Positions 1-6,229 of a stretch of 30,531 nucleotides of DNA are shown here, piece by piece. This DNA comes from a virus. The number at the start of each line of letters is the position of its first letter. Within the stretch, counting starts at the first letter, position 1. Location of the stretch: IMG/VR virus record IMGVR_UViG_3300013286_000794, positions 1-30,531 of that record; one strand, written 5' to 3'. The translations under genes and the position numbers were made by a program. The notes beneath the pieces are model-generated. The model made no database searches, was not told the origin of the DNA, and saw only the letters and a list, made by a program, of their open reading frames with translations.

Positions 1-141
1 GGCGGCCCCTAAGTTTGCTTGGGTACGTACACGATTGATCAACATGTATTCGTTGTTGTCAAAGCGGGCCATCATATATGCATCAATCAATGCACAACCG
101 GAAAGGCTCCATATTGCTAAAATCACTAATAATTTTTTCAT
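1..141 (-). CDS. Small lipoprotein, partial (C-terminus outside window)
   Basis: The frame is open from an ATG at 141-139 to the left edge, so 47 residues are visible and the end is missing. The N-terminus is a textbook lipoprotein signal: MKKLL, a hydrophobic stretch, then LSGC at residues 13-16, so Cys16 would be lipidated. The start codon overlaps the stop of the upstream lipoprotein gene as ATGA, so the two are translationally coupled. It is the fourth gene of a lysis-type cassette (endolysin, two-TM coiled-coil protein, lipoprotein, this gene). A second envelope lipoprotein in that position could be an accessory to outer-membrane disruption or an exclusion lipoprotein. I do not recognise the family and the visible part is too short to decide. 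Confidence 0.7.
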   Translation of the reverse strand, partial: MKKLLVILAIWSLSGCALIDAYMMARFDNNEYMLINRVRTQANLGAA

Positions 142-401
142 TTGATGCCCTCAAATATTTTCTTCTGACTGTTGTACCACTGTGTCCACGCATCTATCTT
201 AATTTTACATTCTTGATATTGGCCATAATTTTCACTAACGCTACTGACAACTTCGCTTAGTTTAGTAGTGCCTTCGGGGATAGTTTTTAAATCTGGACAA
301 GATGTTTTTAATTCTTCAGGAACTTGTGGAAAATTCATAGTAACTGGAACAGTACTAGCGCACCCTGATAAACATAATACTAGTGCTATAATATATTTCA
401 T
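138..401 (-). CDS. Outer-membrane spanin-like lipoprotein (Rz1-like)
   Basis: This is an 87-residue protein with a lipoprotein signal peptide (MKYIIALVLCLSGC) and a lipobox LSGC at residues 11-14, giving a mature protein of about 74 residues. The mature part has the composition seen in phage Rz1-like proteins: a short proline-containing stretch (FPQVPEELKTSCPDL), then a helical segment with a Cys and a Trp-rich end (DAWTQWYNS). Its start overlaps the stop of the two-TM coiled-coil gene as ATGA, the arrangement expected for an inner-membrane/outer-membrane spanin pair that fuses the membranes of a Gram-negative host at lysis. The lipoprotein call is seen directly. The spanin role rests on context and general resemblance. 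Confidence 0.7.
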   Translation of the reverse strand: MKYIIALVLCLSGCASTVPVTMNFPQVPEELKTSCPDLKTIPEGTTKLSEVVSSVSENYGQYQECKIKIDAWTQWYNSQKKIFEGIK

Positions 402-850
402 TTCTTACCTCCAGCGGCTTGATTTAAAATGCTAATTGCACTTGAATCTACTTTACATTCTGCATCCATTTGCGCGGCCTCTTTAACAATACGCTCTTGT
501 ATAACTACTTGTACTTCTTTGACAGTTTTTACTTTGTCTCTGTATTGTGTTTGAATAACAGTGTTTGTTTCTTTAGATTTAGCCTCTGCCGCTACTACTT
601 TTGCTTCAGCTTCTGCAACCTTGGTACGCCATGCTAGCTCTGTATCATAACCTCCACGTAACCATACACCCAATATTACTAAGGCAATACCCACTGGTTT
701 AATAAAACCTATGTAGCGTCCGTACATAGGAATAAATTTGCCAAACCATCCGGCAAACATTCCTGTAACACCTAATGCAATAATAAACCAGTAGACCCAG
801 TTGAGTACTGCATCTGGTATAATGCTAAACATCCAAGTAAATTGCCCCAT
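398..850 (-). CDS. Two-TM coiled-coil membrane protein, inner-membrane spanin-like (possible holin-spanin)
   Basis: This is a 150-residue protein with two hydrophobic segments (about residues 14-36 and 48-64). A long Ala/Glu/Lys-rich helix follows (about 71-128), with a heptad look typical of a coiled coil, then a short tail containing Cys132. Rz-type inner-membrane spanins usually have one N-terminal TM and a periplasmic coiled coil. Here there are two TMs, so the N-terminal half could also supply holin function, and no other holin is visible nearby. It sits 3 nt after the endolysin stop and overlaps the lipoprotein gene by ATGA. The membrane topology is read from the sequence. The lysis role is inferred from gene order and architecture. 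Confidence 0.65.
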   Translation of the reverse strand: MGQFTWMFSIIPDAVLNWVYWFIIALGVTGMFAGWFGKFIPMYGRYIGFIKPVGIALVILGVWLRGGYDTELAWRTKVAEAEAKVVAAEAKSKETNTVIQTQYRDKVKTVKEVQVVIQERIVKEAAQMDAECKVDSSAISILNQAAGGKK

Positions 851-853
851 GGC

Positions 854-1483
854 TTATCCTTGTAATACCTGTATTGCGTGTGCGTAATGTTTTTGACGAT
901 CTTCTAAACCAAGTGTTCCACCGTTGATACGTTTGGTCATTGTTAAGATGTCGCCGTTGTCGGCAAACTGATTTAAATTGTTTGCTTCCCAGAACCAAGC
1001 CGCACTTTGTACACAACCTTCAAAAGTTGTTAAGTGTTCACTTGCTTCATCTAAACTTTGTTCTGTGCTAGCCGCATAACGACTATAGTTGTCCTTGCCC
1101 GTTAACTGGATAAGTCCACGGCCGCAAAACTTCCAACCGTCCCCTGATTCTTCTGGACCATTACCCATACGGTTTGCGTATGCTCTGTTGGCAATCTTTT
1201 CTGGTTGCTGTGCGTAAGCATTAGCAACATCCATGTTAGGAAAATAACGTGGCCATACTTTACAAAGACTTTCGGCCTTGTAGTTTAAATTTTCTTTAAT
1301 AGCACGGAAGCCACCACTTTCATGTGCGCATTGCGCTAAAAATGCAGCCACACGCGGCACTGTATTAATATCATAGTCTGGTAGAATTTCACAAAGTGAT
1401 TCATACCAATGGTCCAAGTTAGGGTTACCTGGAATAATCTGTGCTAGTTTTTCTTTAGTAAAGTTAAATTCAAAATCCGACAT
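854..1483 (-). CDS. Endolysin, glycoside hydrolase family 19 (chitinase-like muramidase)
   Basis: This 209-residue protein has the compact phage/bacterial GH19 fold signature. AQCAHESGGF at 50-59 carries the likely catalytic Glu55. ENLNY follows at 64-68, with Glu64 as candidate second acid. GRGLIQLTGK at 121-130 and INGG near residue 186 are further family hallmarks. GH19 enzymes of this size in phages cut peptidoglycan glycan strands. There is no signal peptide, so it needs a holin or equivalent to reach the periplasm. The gene overlaps the upstream 247-aa gene by 14 nt and is followed after 3 nt by the two-TM coiled-coil protein, completing a lysis cassette. The family call is firm; the exact bond cleaved is not visible. 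Confidence 0.92.
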   Translation of the reverse strand: MSDFEFNFTKEKLAQIIPGNPNLDHWYESLCEILPDYDINTVPRVAAFLAQCAHESGGFRAIKENLNYKAESLCKVWPRYFPNMDVANAYAQQPEKIANRAYANRMGNGPEESGDGWKFCGRGLIQLTGKDNYSRYAASTEQSLDEASEHLTTFEGCVQSAAWFWEANNLNQFADNGDILTMTKRINGGTLGLEDRQKHYAHAIQVLQG

Positions 1484-2213
1484 GTGCTTTCTCCAATATT
1501 AGTGCATGGTTATTTTTTTCAAAGACGTATTGATTACCGATTTTAGTGATATTAAAATCTCCAATGTACTTGGTTAAAAATAAAGACTCTGACATGTCTT
1601 TACCTTCTAATCGTATCGCTCCGGTTATCGAATCATAAATGTCATATTTGTTTCCAAAATCGACAATTTTAAGTTCGATAGGGTCTTTGTATATACGTTT
1701 AAATTTAATGTTTTCTCCTAGTAAACTTATGTCATCGACATAACTATCTCGGAAAAAATTACTAAAATTGTTTAACGTACTTTCTTGTACCTGCTGATCG
1801 TAACTGTTAGGATCGACAGGAATTTTACTAGATAAATTTTCTTCTGTTGCTTCGACACTTTTGAATTCTTTGTGATAACGAAAACGTACATCTTCCATAC
1901 CGGTAATCTTTTTAAGACCATCGACGAGTTCTACAATTTGTTCTGCAATATGTTTATTACGTTCTATTTCTACAAACACGCGATATTTGCCATCATCCAT
2001 TTCACCGCTGGTAGCTTCTGCATCCATAACAAATTGATAACCCATTTCGAAGAATCTTTCTAAGTCATCAGCAGGATCTTTGCTTTCCACAGTAAATGAC
2101 AGCACACAGATATCTCTATCGTTGCCAATTTTACTTTTATGCGAATCGATATCAAAAACATTTTTTACTAAATGTTTTAAATCATTAGGTCTTAATGCTT
2201 CTGAAATATTCAT
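1470..2213 (-). CDS. Hypothetical protein, 247 aa
   Basis: This is an acidic, soluble-looking protein with no TM segment or signal peptide. The N-terminal half (about 35-115) alternates strands and helices (CVLSFTVESKD, a helix, then YRVFVEIERN, a helix, then VRFRYHKEF), which looks like a small alpha/beta domain. The C-terminal half (about 140-247) is rich in beta strands with short charged turns. I do not recognise a family. Its start shares one base with the upstream 211-aa gene stop (TAATG) and its 3' end overlaps the endolysin start by 14 nt, so it is co-transcribed with the lysis genes. Late expression and a virion-related role are plausible but unproven. Confidence 0.8.
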   Translation of the reverse strand: MNISEALRPNDLKHLVKNVFDIDSHKSKIGNDRDICVLSFTVESKDPADDLERFFEMGYQFVMDAEATSGEMDDGKYRVFVEIERNKHIAEQIVELVDGLKKITGMEDVRFRYHKEFKSVEATEENLSSKIPVDPNSYDQQVQESTLNNFSNFFRDSYVDDISLLGENIKFKRIYKDPIELKIVDFGNKYDIYDSITGAIRLEGKDMSESLFLTKYIGDFNITKIGNQYVFEKNNHALILEKAHVGF

Positions 2214-2848
2214 TATGCTGGTGCTCCTGCTGGTGCTGGGCCTCCTGGAGGAGCTCCCATTGGTGCTCCAGCTCCACCGCCTGGAGTAGGTGCCCCACCG
2301 CTACCACCAGGTGCCCCACCCATTGGAGGTGCGCTTGGCATTGGACTAATTTGTTGAGCGGCATTTGTATCTAATGGAGTTGGGGTATTAGTTTTCAATC
2401 CATCAGCTCCCATTTCTTCACGCATCTTGTTCATGTAACCTTTGTATACATCAAACACTAATTTTTTAGGCATAGTTACTTCTACTACCCAAACTGGTTT
2501 GCGATCTAACTTGCCTTTCTTTGTACCTGGGCGAATGTCTTCCGGCTTGCGTATTTTACGTGCTTCTAACAAATGACTTTTTTGATATGTAATGCGGCAT
2601 CCTAATTCTAGCAATCTTTTGCCTGCTTCTGGGTCTGGCATTTTATCTTTTGGCCACATAAACCCTGCTGTGATCCAATGACGATCAACACGCGGCCCAT
2701 AGGCTAATTCACCATCGATCCAGTTTTTAAATACGTACATATCCATTTCGTCTAGCACACGCTCAAAGTCTTTTAAAGCGGCTAGATTACTATTGTTTTC
2801 GTATAGTTCTTGAACGTTTTGTATCACGTCTAATATGTCATGGTGCAT
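2213..2848 (-). CDS. Hypothetical protein with Gly/Pro/Ala-rich C-terminal tail, 211 aa
   Basis: Residues 1-150 form a charged, mixed helical domain (EFERVLDEMDMYVFKNW-like segment, a WP/DP-rich centre, then a basic stretch near KKGKLDRKPVW). Residues about 155-211 are a low-complexity tail dominated by Gly, Pro and Ala (GGAPGGSGGAPTPGGG), likely disordered. A GGAAG-like SD (GGAAGA) lies just before the ATG. An octamer GCTAAATA sits 25 nt upstream at 2881-2874 and matches the late-promoter-like series elsewhere in the window. It is the first gene of the minus-strand string leading into the endolysin. I do not recognise the family. Late expression suggests a structural or assembly protein. Confidence 0.8.
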   Translation of the reverse strand: MHHDILDVIQNVQELYENNSNLAALKDFERVLDEMDMYVFKNWIDGELAYGPRVDRHWITAGFMWPKDKMPDPEAGKRLLELGCRITYQKSHLLEARKIRKPEDIRPGTKKGKLDRKPVWVVEVTMPKKLVFDVYKGYMNKMREEMGADGLKTNTPTPLDTNAAQQISPMPSAPPMGGAPGGSGGAPTPGGGAGAPMGAPPGGPAPAGAPA

Positions 2849-2873
2849 AATGTCTTCCAGAGTTTTCTATACT

Positions 2874-2881
2874 TATTTAGC
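2874..2881 (-). promoter_or_regulatory. Late-promoter-like octamer GCTAAATA
   Basis: On the minus strand the octamer reads GCTAAATA, 25 nt before the ATG at 2848. T4 late promoters are TATAAATA and related phages use NATAAATA, so this is a one- to two-base variant. The identical octamer occurs on the plus strand at 29399-29406 before another gene. Confidence 0.5.
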
Positions 2882-2933
2882 TGGTTCAAAACGATAACGT
2901 ATTAGTTTATTATTCTGCATATTTGTTAAATAA

Positions 2934-2973
2934 TAGTGTAGGACCTCTGTAGTTATCAAGGGCGGTCACTACA
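2934..2973 (+). promoter_or_regulatory. phoH 5' leader with inverted repeats
   Basis: TGTAGT (2948-2953) and ACTACA (2968-2973) form a perfect 6-bp inverted repeat around a 14-nt loop. An alternative pairing uses GACC (2942-2945) with GGTC (2964-2967), extended by TAGT (2934-2937) and ACTA (2968-2971). The two folds are mutually exclusive. A GTTAAATA octamer (2925-2932) just upstream could be the promoter, giving a leader of roughly 70 nt. Whether the leader is regulatory is inference. Confidence 0.3.
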
Positions 2974-2994
2974 AGTCTTACTTTTTATAAGAGT

Positions 2995-2999
2995 AGGAG
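2995..2999 (+). promoter_or_regulatory. Ribosome binding site of phoH
   Basis: AGGAG lies 8 nt before the ATG at 3008. It fixes the start of the only plus-strand gene in the left half of the window. Confidence 0.75.
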
Positions 3000-3007
3000 C
3001 AAACTAG

Positions 3008-3727
3008 ATGAGTAAACAACGAGTGAAAAAGCGTTTTACATCAGAAGTTAATATCATTGATTTTCAGCCGTATCTTCCGGCAAAAAAGCAACGTGTGAGC
3101 ATTAATGCACGTAACGCTAATCAGAAACTATATCTCAGTAAATTGTACGCAGAGCATACTAGCATAGTACTTGCTATTGGCCCTGCCGGCACGGGTAAAA
3201 CCATGTTGGCTGTACAGTACGGAATTAAATTGTTTCAGGAAGGGAAAGTTGATAAGATCGTGGTAACAAGACCCGCCGTGTCCGTAGATGAGGATTTAGG
3301 CTTTTTACCAGGCGACTTAAATGAAAAAATGGCGCCATGGACAAGACCTATATTCGATGTATTGGGCGAATATTATCAGAAAAAAGAAATAGCAAATATG
3401 CTGGAGGAAGGTACTATTGAAATAAGCCCGCTCGCTTATATGCGAGGACGTACATTTAAAAACGCATACATAGTTGCAGATGAAATGCAAAATGCTACGC
3501 AGAATCAAATGAAAATGCTACTAACCCGTTTAGGAGAGGGTTCCAAAATGGTGGTGACAGGCGATCTAGCACAAGCAGACCGAGTGAGCGATAATGGTCT
3601 GATTGATTTTTGCAATCTACTCGAACAAAAGGAATATTTGGAACATATCGACATCATTCGATTTGACGCCAAGGACATCGAACGCCATAATGCCGTGAAG
3701 GAGGTGTTAGCGGTTTATGGAGAATAA
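3008..3727 (+). CDS. phoH: PhoH-like P-loop ATPase
   Basis: This 239-residue protein carries a Walker A GPAGTGKT at residues 58-65 and a Walker B-like IVADEMQNAT near 154-163, followed by the TRLGEGSKMVVTGD segment diagnostic of PhoH. TRPAVSVDEDLGFLPG near 93-108 is also characteristic. Its length matches the single-domain PhoH common in marine and freshwater myophages, where it is widely used as a marker gene. Its role in infection is unknown; RNA-related ATPase/helicase activity has been proposed for the family. It is transcribed opposite to its neighbours, starts from a good SD (AGGAG), and ends in a strong hairpin terminator shared with the convergent dCMP deaminase gene. Confidence 0.95.
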   Translation: MSKQRVKKRFTSEVNIIDFQPYLPAKKQRVSINARNANQKLYLSKLYAEHTSIVLAIGPAGTGKTMLAVQYGIKLFQEGKVDKIVVTRPAVSVDEDLGFLPGDLNEKMAPWTRPIFDVLGEYYQKKEIANMLEEGTIEISPLAYMRGRTFKNAYIVADEMQNATQNQMKMLLTRLGEGSKMVVTGDLAQADRVSDNGLIDFCNLLEQKEYLEHIDIIRFDAKDIERHNAVKEVLAVYGE

Positions 3728-3752
3728 AGTAGCGATACTTTAGATTGTCAAC

Positions 3753-3776
3753 AAAAGGGCCTACGGGCCCTTTTTT
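3753..3776 (+). terminator. Bidirectional rho-independent terminator between phoH and dCMP deaminase
   Basis: A perfect 9-bp stem, AAAAGGGCC / GGCCCTTTT, encloses the loop TACG (3762-3765) and is followed by a T run on the plus strand. On the minus strand the A run becomes a U run, so it can serve both convergent genes. The dCMP deaminase stop codon (TAG, 3763-3761) lies inside the hairpin. Confidence 0.85.
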
Positions 3777-4213
3777 ACTTGTGTGACTTCAATTCCCGAT
3801 TTCTCGAGAAACGTAACGCCACCAGTATCCCTATAAGCGTCACGATATAGAACGTGGCTAATACCGCTTTGGTAGATAAGTTTGGCACAGTCCAAACATG
3901 GAGCATGGGTAATAAACATAGTAGCACCCAGACCAGATTCGTTAGACTTAGCAAGTTTCGCAATGGCGTTAGTTTCTGCATGTAATACTTCCGGTTTAGA
4001 CTTTAATATAGTAATTGGCTCATCGTCGCCGTTATCTTCATAAATTTCATATTCGCAATCGTTATCCCAACCGCTTGGCATACCGTTATAACCAATACTA
4101 ATAATGCGATCATCCTTGACTACAATAGCACCAACATGAAGTCTACGTGCATGACTAAGTTCTGCAAATGTTTCCGCAGTCTTCATATAAGCATCTACTA
4201 ACTTTTGTTTCAT
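3761..4213 (-). CDS. Deoxycytidylate (dCMP) deaminase
   Basis: This is a 150-residue zinc-dependent cytidine/deoxycytidylate deaminase. The metal and catalytic motifs are complete: HAE at 78-80 (His78 ligand, Glu80 proton shuttle) and PCLDC at 105-109 (Cys106 and Cys109 ligands). GYNGMPSGW near 41-49 is the substrate-side loop typical of dCMP deaminases. The enzyme makes dUMP for thymidylate synthesis and so feeds phage DNA replication. The start overlaps the clamp-loader stop by 4 nt. It is the last gene of the early operon that begins at the sigma70 promoter near 5545-5517, and its stop codon is embedded in the bidirectional terminator. Confidence 0.93.
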   Translation of the reverse strand: MKQKLVDAYMKTAETFAELSHARRLHVGAIVVKDDRIISIGYNGMPSGWDNDCEYEIYEDNGDDEPITILKSKPEVLHAETNAIAKLAKSNESGLGATMFITHAPCLDCAKLIYQSGISHVLYRDAYRDTGGVTFLEKSGIEVTQVKKGP

Positions 4214-5127
4214 AGATTAGCAATTCTAATAAGTGTTGCGGCCAGGTTGATTTCTGGATCAATTACTAATGTATGATCTACTAGGCCTTGTTTGATAATG
4301 ATAATAGCTTTATCTTGTAGTGCAGGATCTTTACTAACAATTTCGATATTGTCATACATCCATCGATAAATCTCGCCCATCTCTTCTGGTCTAGCTTTAT
4401 TGCATAGTAGTTTACGTGCTTCTTGAATCTTACCTGTTTTAAACAGTTCAACCATTTCAAATTTGTAATCTAAACTACCTGCATCTTCTTTATGCGGACT
4501 GTGCAGTTGTTTACTATTGGTATTTTGTTGTAGCAAGTTGATACACTTACGCAAATCTGGATAAGTAGAACTAACATACAAGTCCAGTGTTTCTAAATCA
4601 AATTCTACTTCTTCTTCGCCCAAAATAGTTGCCGCACGAACTGTAAACTCTGTTTGATCCAATTTAGTAAAGTGAAACTGCTGACAACGACTATGTAATG
4701 CTGGAACAACCATGTTTGCATTGTTACAAGTTAGGATAAATCTAGCGTATGCTGAATATTGTTCAATAATACCTTTTAAGCTATCTTGTGCTTGCGGACT
4801 CAGTCGATCTGCTTCGTCTAGTAGCACGACTTTAAATGGTCCCCACGCAATGCTACTAATGAACGGAACAATTTTATTACGAATGAAATCAATACCGGTT
4901 TCACGACTGGCATTAACTTCTAATAAATCAGCAGATTCGATACCAATTTCATTGACTAAAATCTTAGCCATAGTAGTTTTGCCAATACCAGGAGTACCAC
5001 TTAATAGTAGATGCGGAATACTCTTTTCAGTTACCCAGCTTTCAACTTGTTTGCGCTGTGCGCTATCACGCCATACATATCCTTCCAACTTAGTTGGACG
5101 ATATTTGTCTACCCATAATTCAATCAT
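4210..5127 (-). CDS. 44: Sliding-clamp loader ATPase subunit (T4 gp44-like, RFC/DnaX AAA+)
   Basis: This 305-residue AAA+ ATPase starts with the RFC signature WVDKYRPTKLEGY. It carries Walker A GTPGIGKTT (44-52), Walker B VVLLDEAD (100-107), sensor-1 TCNN (133-136) and the SRC arginine-finger motif (146-148). Length and order match T4 gp44, the ATPase that loads the gp45 clamp with gp62. Neither gp45 nor gp62 is recognisable in this window, unlike the contiguous 45-44-62 block of T4. The gene overlaps its upstream 74-aa neighbour and its downstream dCMP deaminase by 4 nt each, so the replication genes form one coupled unit. Confidence 0.95.
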   Translation of the reverse strand: MIELWVDKYRPTKLEGYVWRDSAQRKQVESWVTEKSIPHLLLSGTPGIGKTTMAKILVNEIGIESADLLEVNASRETGIDFIRNKIVPFISSIAWGPFKVVLLDEADRLSPQAQDSLKGIIEQYSAYARFILTCNNANMVVPALHSRCQQFHFTKLDQTEFTVRAATILGEEEVEFDLETLDLYVSSTYPDLRKCINLLQQNTNSKQLHSPHKEDAGSLDYKFEMVELFKTGKIQEARKLLCNKARPEEMGEIYRWMYDNIEIVSKDPALQDKAIIIIKQGLVDHTLVIDPEINLAATLIRIANL

Positions 5128-5348
5128 TGTAAATTTGGCCTTTCAAATGTTTTAACTTTATCTCTGCTTGCTGAAATGTTATCAACAATGCGATTATAAT
5201 CATCTTCGCTCATTGCACTTTTGTAAATGGTTAGTGCCTGTGCCATCATAATGGCGGCAACTTCCATAGGACTATGCTCTATGCACATGTGATCTGCGAA
5301 TTCTAAAAATGTGCCGTACAATCGCTCCAACTGCGTGTCTGTATTCAT
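5124..5348 (-). CDS. Small hypothetical protein, 74 aa, in the replication operon
   Basis: This is a mostly helical acidic protein (HSPMEVAAIMMAQALTIYK centre, then MSEDDYNRIVDNISASRDKV). It has no TM or metal motif. AAGGA about 7 nt before the ATG supports the start. It overlaps the clamp-loader start by 4 nt and follows the 46-aa membrane peptide. It is far shorter than T4 gp62 (187 aa), so I do not call it the clamp-loader small subunit, although it occupies a neighbouring slot. It resembles small conserved proteins I associate with T4-like cyanophage genomes; that is recollection, not a search result. Confidence 0.75.
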   Translation of the reverse strand: MNTDTQLERLYGTFLEFADHMCIEHSPMEVAAIMMAQALTIYKSAMSEDDYNRIVDNISASRDKVKTFERPNLQ

Positions 5349-5357
5349 TGTATATCC

Positions 5358-5498
5358 TTATAAAATACTAAGTAGTGAATGTAAATCATAGCCAACTAAA
5401 CAGGCCCAAAACATAGCCGATCCAAAACGGTACTCATCGTATTCTCGTTTGGCAAAATAAACTGCTACTAAAGTTAAAACTACGGTTAGTAAAAACAT
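5358..5498 (-). CDS. Membrane microprotein, 46 aa
   Basis: A short frame not reported by length-cut-off gene calling reads MFLLTVVLTLVAVYFAKREY and ends LHSLLSIL. It has a hydrophobic N-terminal segment (residues 2-16), a charged middle (KREYDEYR) and a second weaker hydrophobic stretch (about 26-38). An AGGA SD (5508-5505) precedes the ATG, and its stop lies just before the SD of the next gene. It is the first gene after the near-consensus sigma70 promoter, so it would be made early and strongly. I do not recognise it. Small early membrane proteins often act on the host envelope or on superinfection, but that is only a possibility here. Confidence 0.65.
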   Translation of the reverse strand: MFLLTVVLTLVAVYFAKREYDEYRFGSAMFWACLVGYDLHSLLSIL

Positions 5499-5516
5499 AT
5501 AAAGTCCTTTTTGCTT

Positions 5517-5545
5517 ATTATATAGAAAAAAATAGGGCTAGTCAA
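5517..5545 (-). promoter_or_regulatory. Near-consensus sigma70 promoter (TTGACT-17-TATAAT)
   Basis: On the minus strand, TTGACT (5545-5540) and TATAAT (5522-5517) are separated by exactly 17 nt. Transcription should start near 5510, a short distance before the SD of the 46-aa gene. It likely drives the replication operon 5498-3761 as an early, host-polymerase promoter. The first five bases of the -35 box are the loop of the preceding terminator hairpin. Confidence 0.8.
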
Positions 5546-5555
5546 TAGCCCTATT
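5526..5555 (-). terminator. Rho-independent terminator after the GroES-like gene
   Basis: A perfect 10-bp stem, AATAGGGCTA / TAGCCCTATT, encloses the loop TTGAC, and five further Ts extend the U run. It lies 18 nt past the stop of the GroES-like gene and should end the upstream minus-strand transcript. Confidence 0.88.
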
Positions 5556-5573
5556 GCTCGAATAGTAAGAAAT

Positions 5574-5987
5574 TTACCCCCGTTGTCCTTCATACATTGG
5601 TGCTGTAAAGTCACTAGGATCATAAACAGATCCATGATTTGCAGAAACAATTCCTACTGTGATTTCGTTTGGAGGAGCTTCTTTAGATGTCATTATAATA
5701 CAGTTTGTATCTACTCGACGAATTTTTATAATTTCTCCATCCTCGCGTTCAATTTGTACTGAACGGGTCCAACGGCCGTGCTCAATTAAAATCCAATCTC
5801 CAATTTCGACATCATGTTGTTCAGGCCCAATAGCCCAGACTCGACCCCAACGCGGTTTAATGCCTTCGCTTTTGCCATCGTCGCTTAATACAACAATGCC
5901 GCTGGCAGTGCGTTGTTCTTCAAAATTCATGTCCGTAATCAGGATATTATCTTTGATTGGTTTTAAATTGCCTTTTACTACACTCAT
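5574..5987 (-). CDS. GroES/gp31-like co-chaperonin
   Basis: This is a 137-residue Cpn10-like protein. The N-terminus (LKPIKDNILITDMNFEEQ) is the first Cpn10 strand and ASGIVVLSDDGK follows the expected mobile-loop position. Then come WGRVWAIGPEQHDVEIGDWI and the strand with IKIRRVDTNCIIM, matching the order (GxVxAVGxG..., VGD.V..., ...D.I) of GroES. It is longer than GroES (about 97 aa), with an extra C-terminal segment (about 110-137) ending in a Pro/Gly-rich tail. T4 gp31 replaces GroES on GroEL to fold the capsid protein, and a similar role is expected. It overlaps the 72-aa gene upstream by 4 nt and is followed by a strong terminator. Confidence 0.82.
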   Translation of the reverse strand: MSVVKGNLKPIKDNILITDMNFEEQRTASGIVVLSDDGKSEGIKPRWGRVWAIGPEQHDVEIGDWILIEHGRWTRSVQIEREDGEIIKIRRVDTNCIIMTSKEAPPNEITVGIVSANHGSVYDPSDFTAPMYEGQRG

Positions 5988-6202
5988 ACGCCACCTGTTG
6001 CATCGTTAGATTTTTCCCGGTCTGCGGCAAGCTGTTCCCGAGTTTTAATAATTTGCCCGCCTGGCCCTAATTGATCGCCGCGAGCATTTACTTTCATATT
6101 GCCCACAGCAACACTCATTTCATTTTGAGCAATAAGTTTGCCCATATCGATTTCTTTACCTTGCATGGTTCGATATACTTGTCTTGTTGTGTTATTTGCC
6201 AT
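5984..6202 (-). CDS. Small hypothetical protein, 72 aa
   Basis: This is a polar, Gln/Asn/Lys-rich protein with no TM. The central part (IDMGKLIAQNEMSVAVGNMKVNARGD) is followed by QLGPGGQIIKTREQLAADREK, probably a beta turn then a helix. An AAGGAG SD stands 7 nt before the ATG, which supports the start. It overlaps the GroES-like gene by 4 nt. I do not recognise the family. Its fixed pairing with the chaperonin and structural genes suggests a virion or assembly accessory. Confidence 0.75.
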   Translation of the reverse strand: MANNTTRQVYRTMQGKEIDMGKLIAQNEMSVAVGNMKVNARGDQLGPGGQIIKTREQLAADREKSNDATGGV

Positions 6203-6229
6203 ATAAATCTCCTTGGATTATAGTAGTAC

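Noticed and set aside
825-1016. 63-aa Cys/Arg-rich minus-strand frame inside the endolysin gene (MCTKCGLVLG)
   Set aside because: The CxxC look is incidental; it overlaps the well-supported GH19 gene in another frame and has no SD.
2881-2928. 15-codon minus-strand frame starting at an ATG (MQNNKLIRYRFEPAK) upstream of the 211-aa gene
   Set aside because: It has no SD and its stop region coincides with the GCTAAATA promoter-like octamer, so it is more likely untranslated.
2942-2973. H-type pseudoknot in the phoH leader using GACC/GGTC and TGTAGT/ACTACA together
   Set aside because: The 2-nt connector would have to span the whole coaxial stack, so both stems cannot form at once. Kept only as alternative folds.
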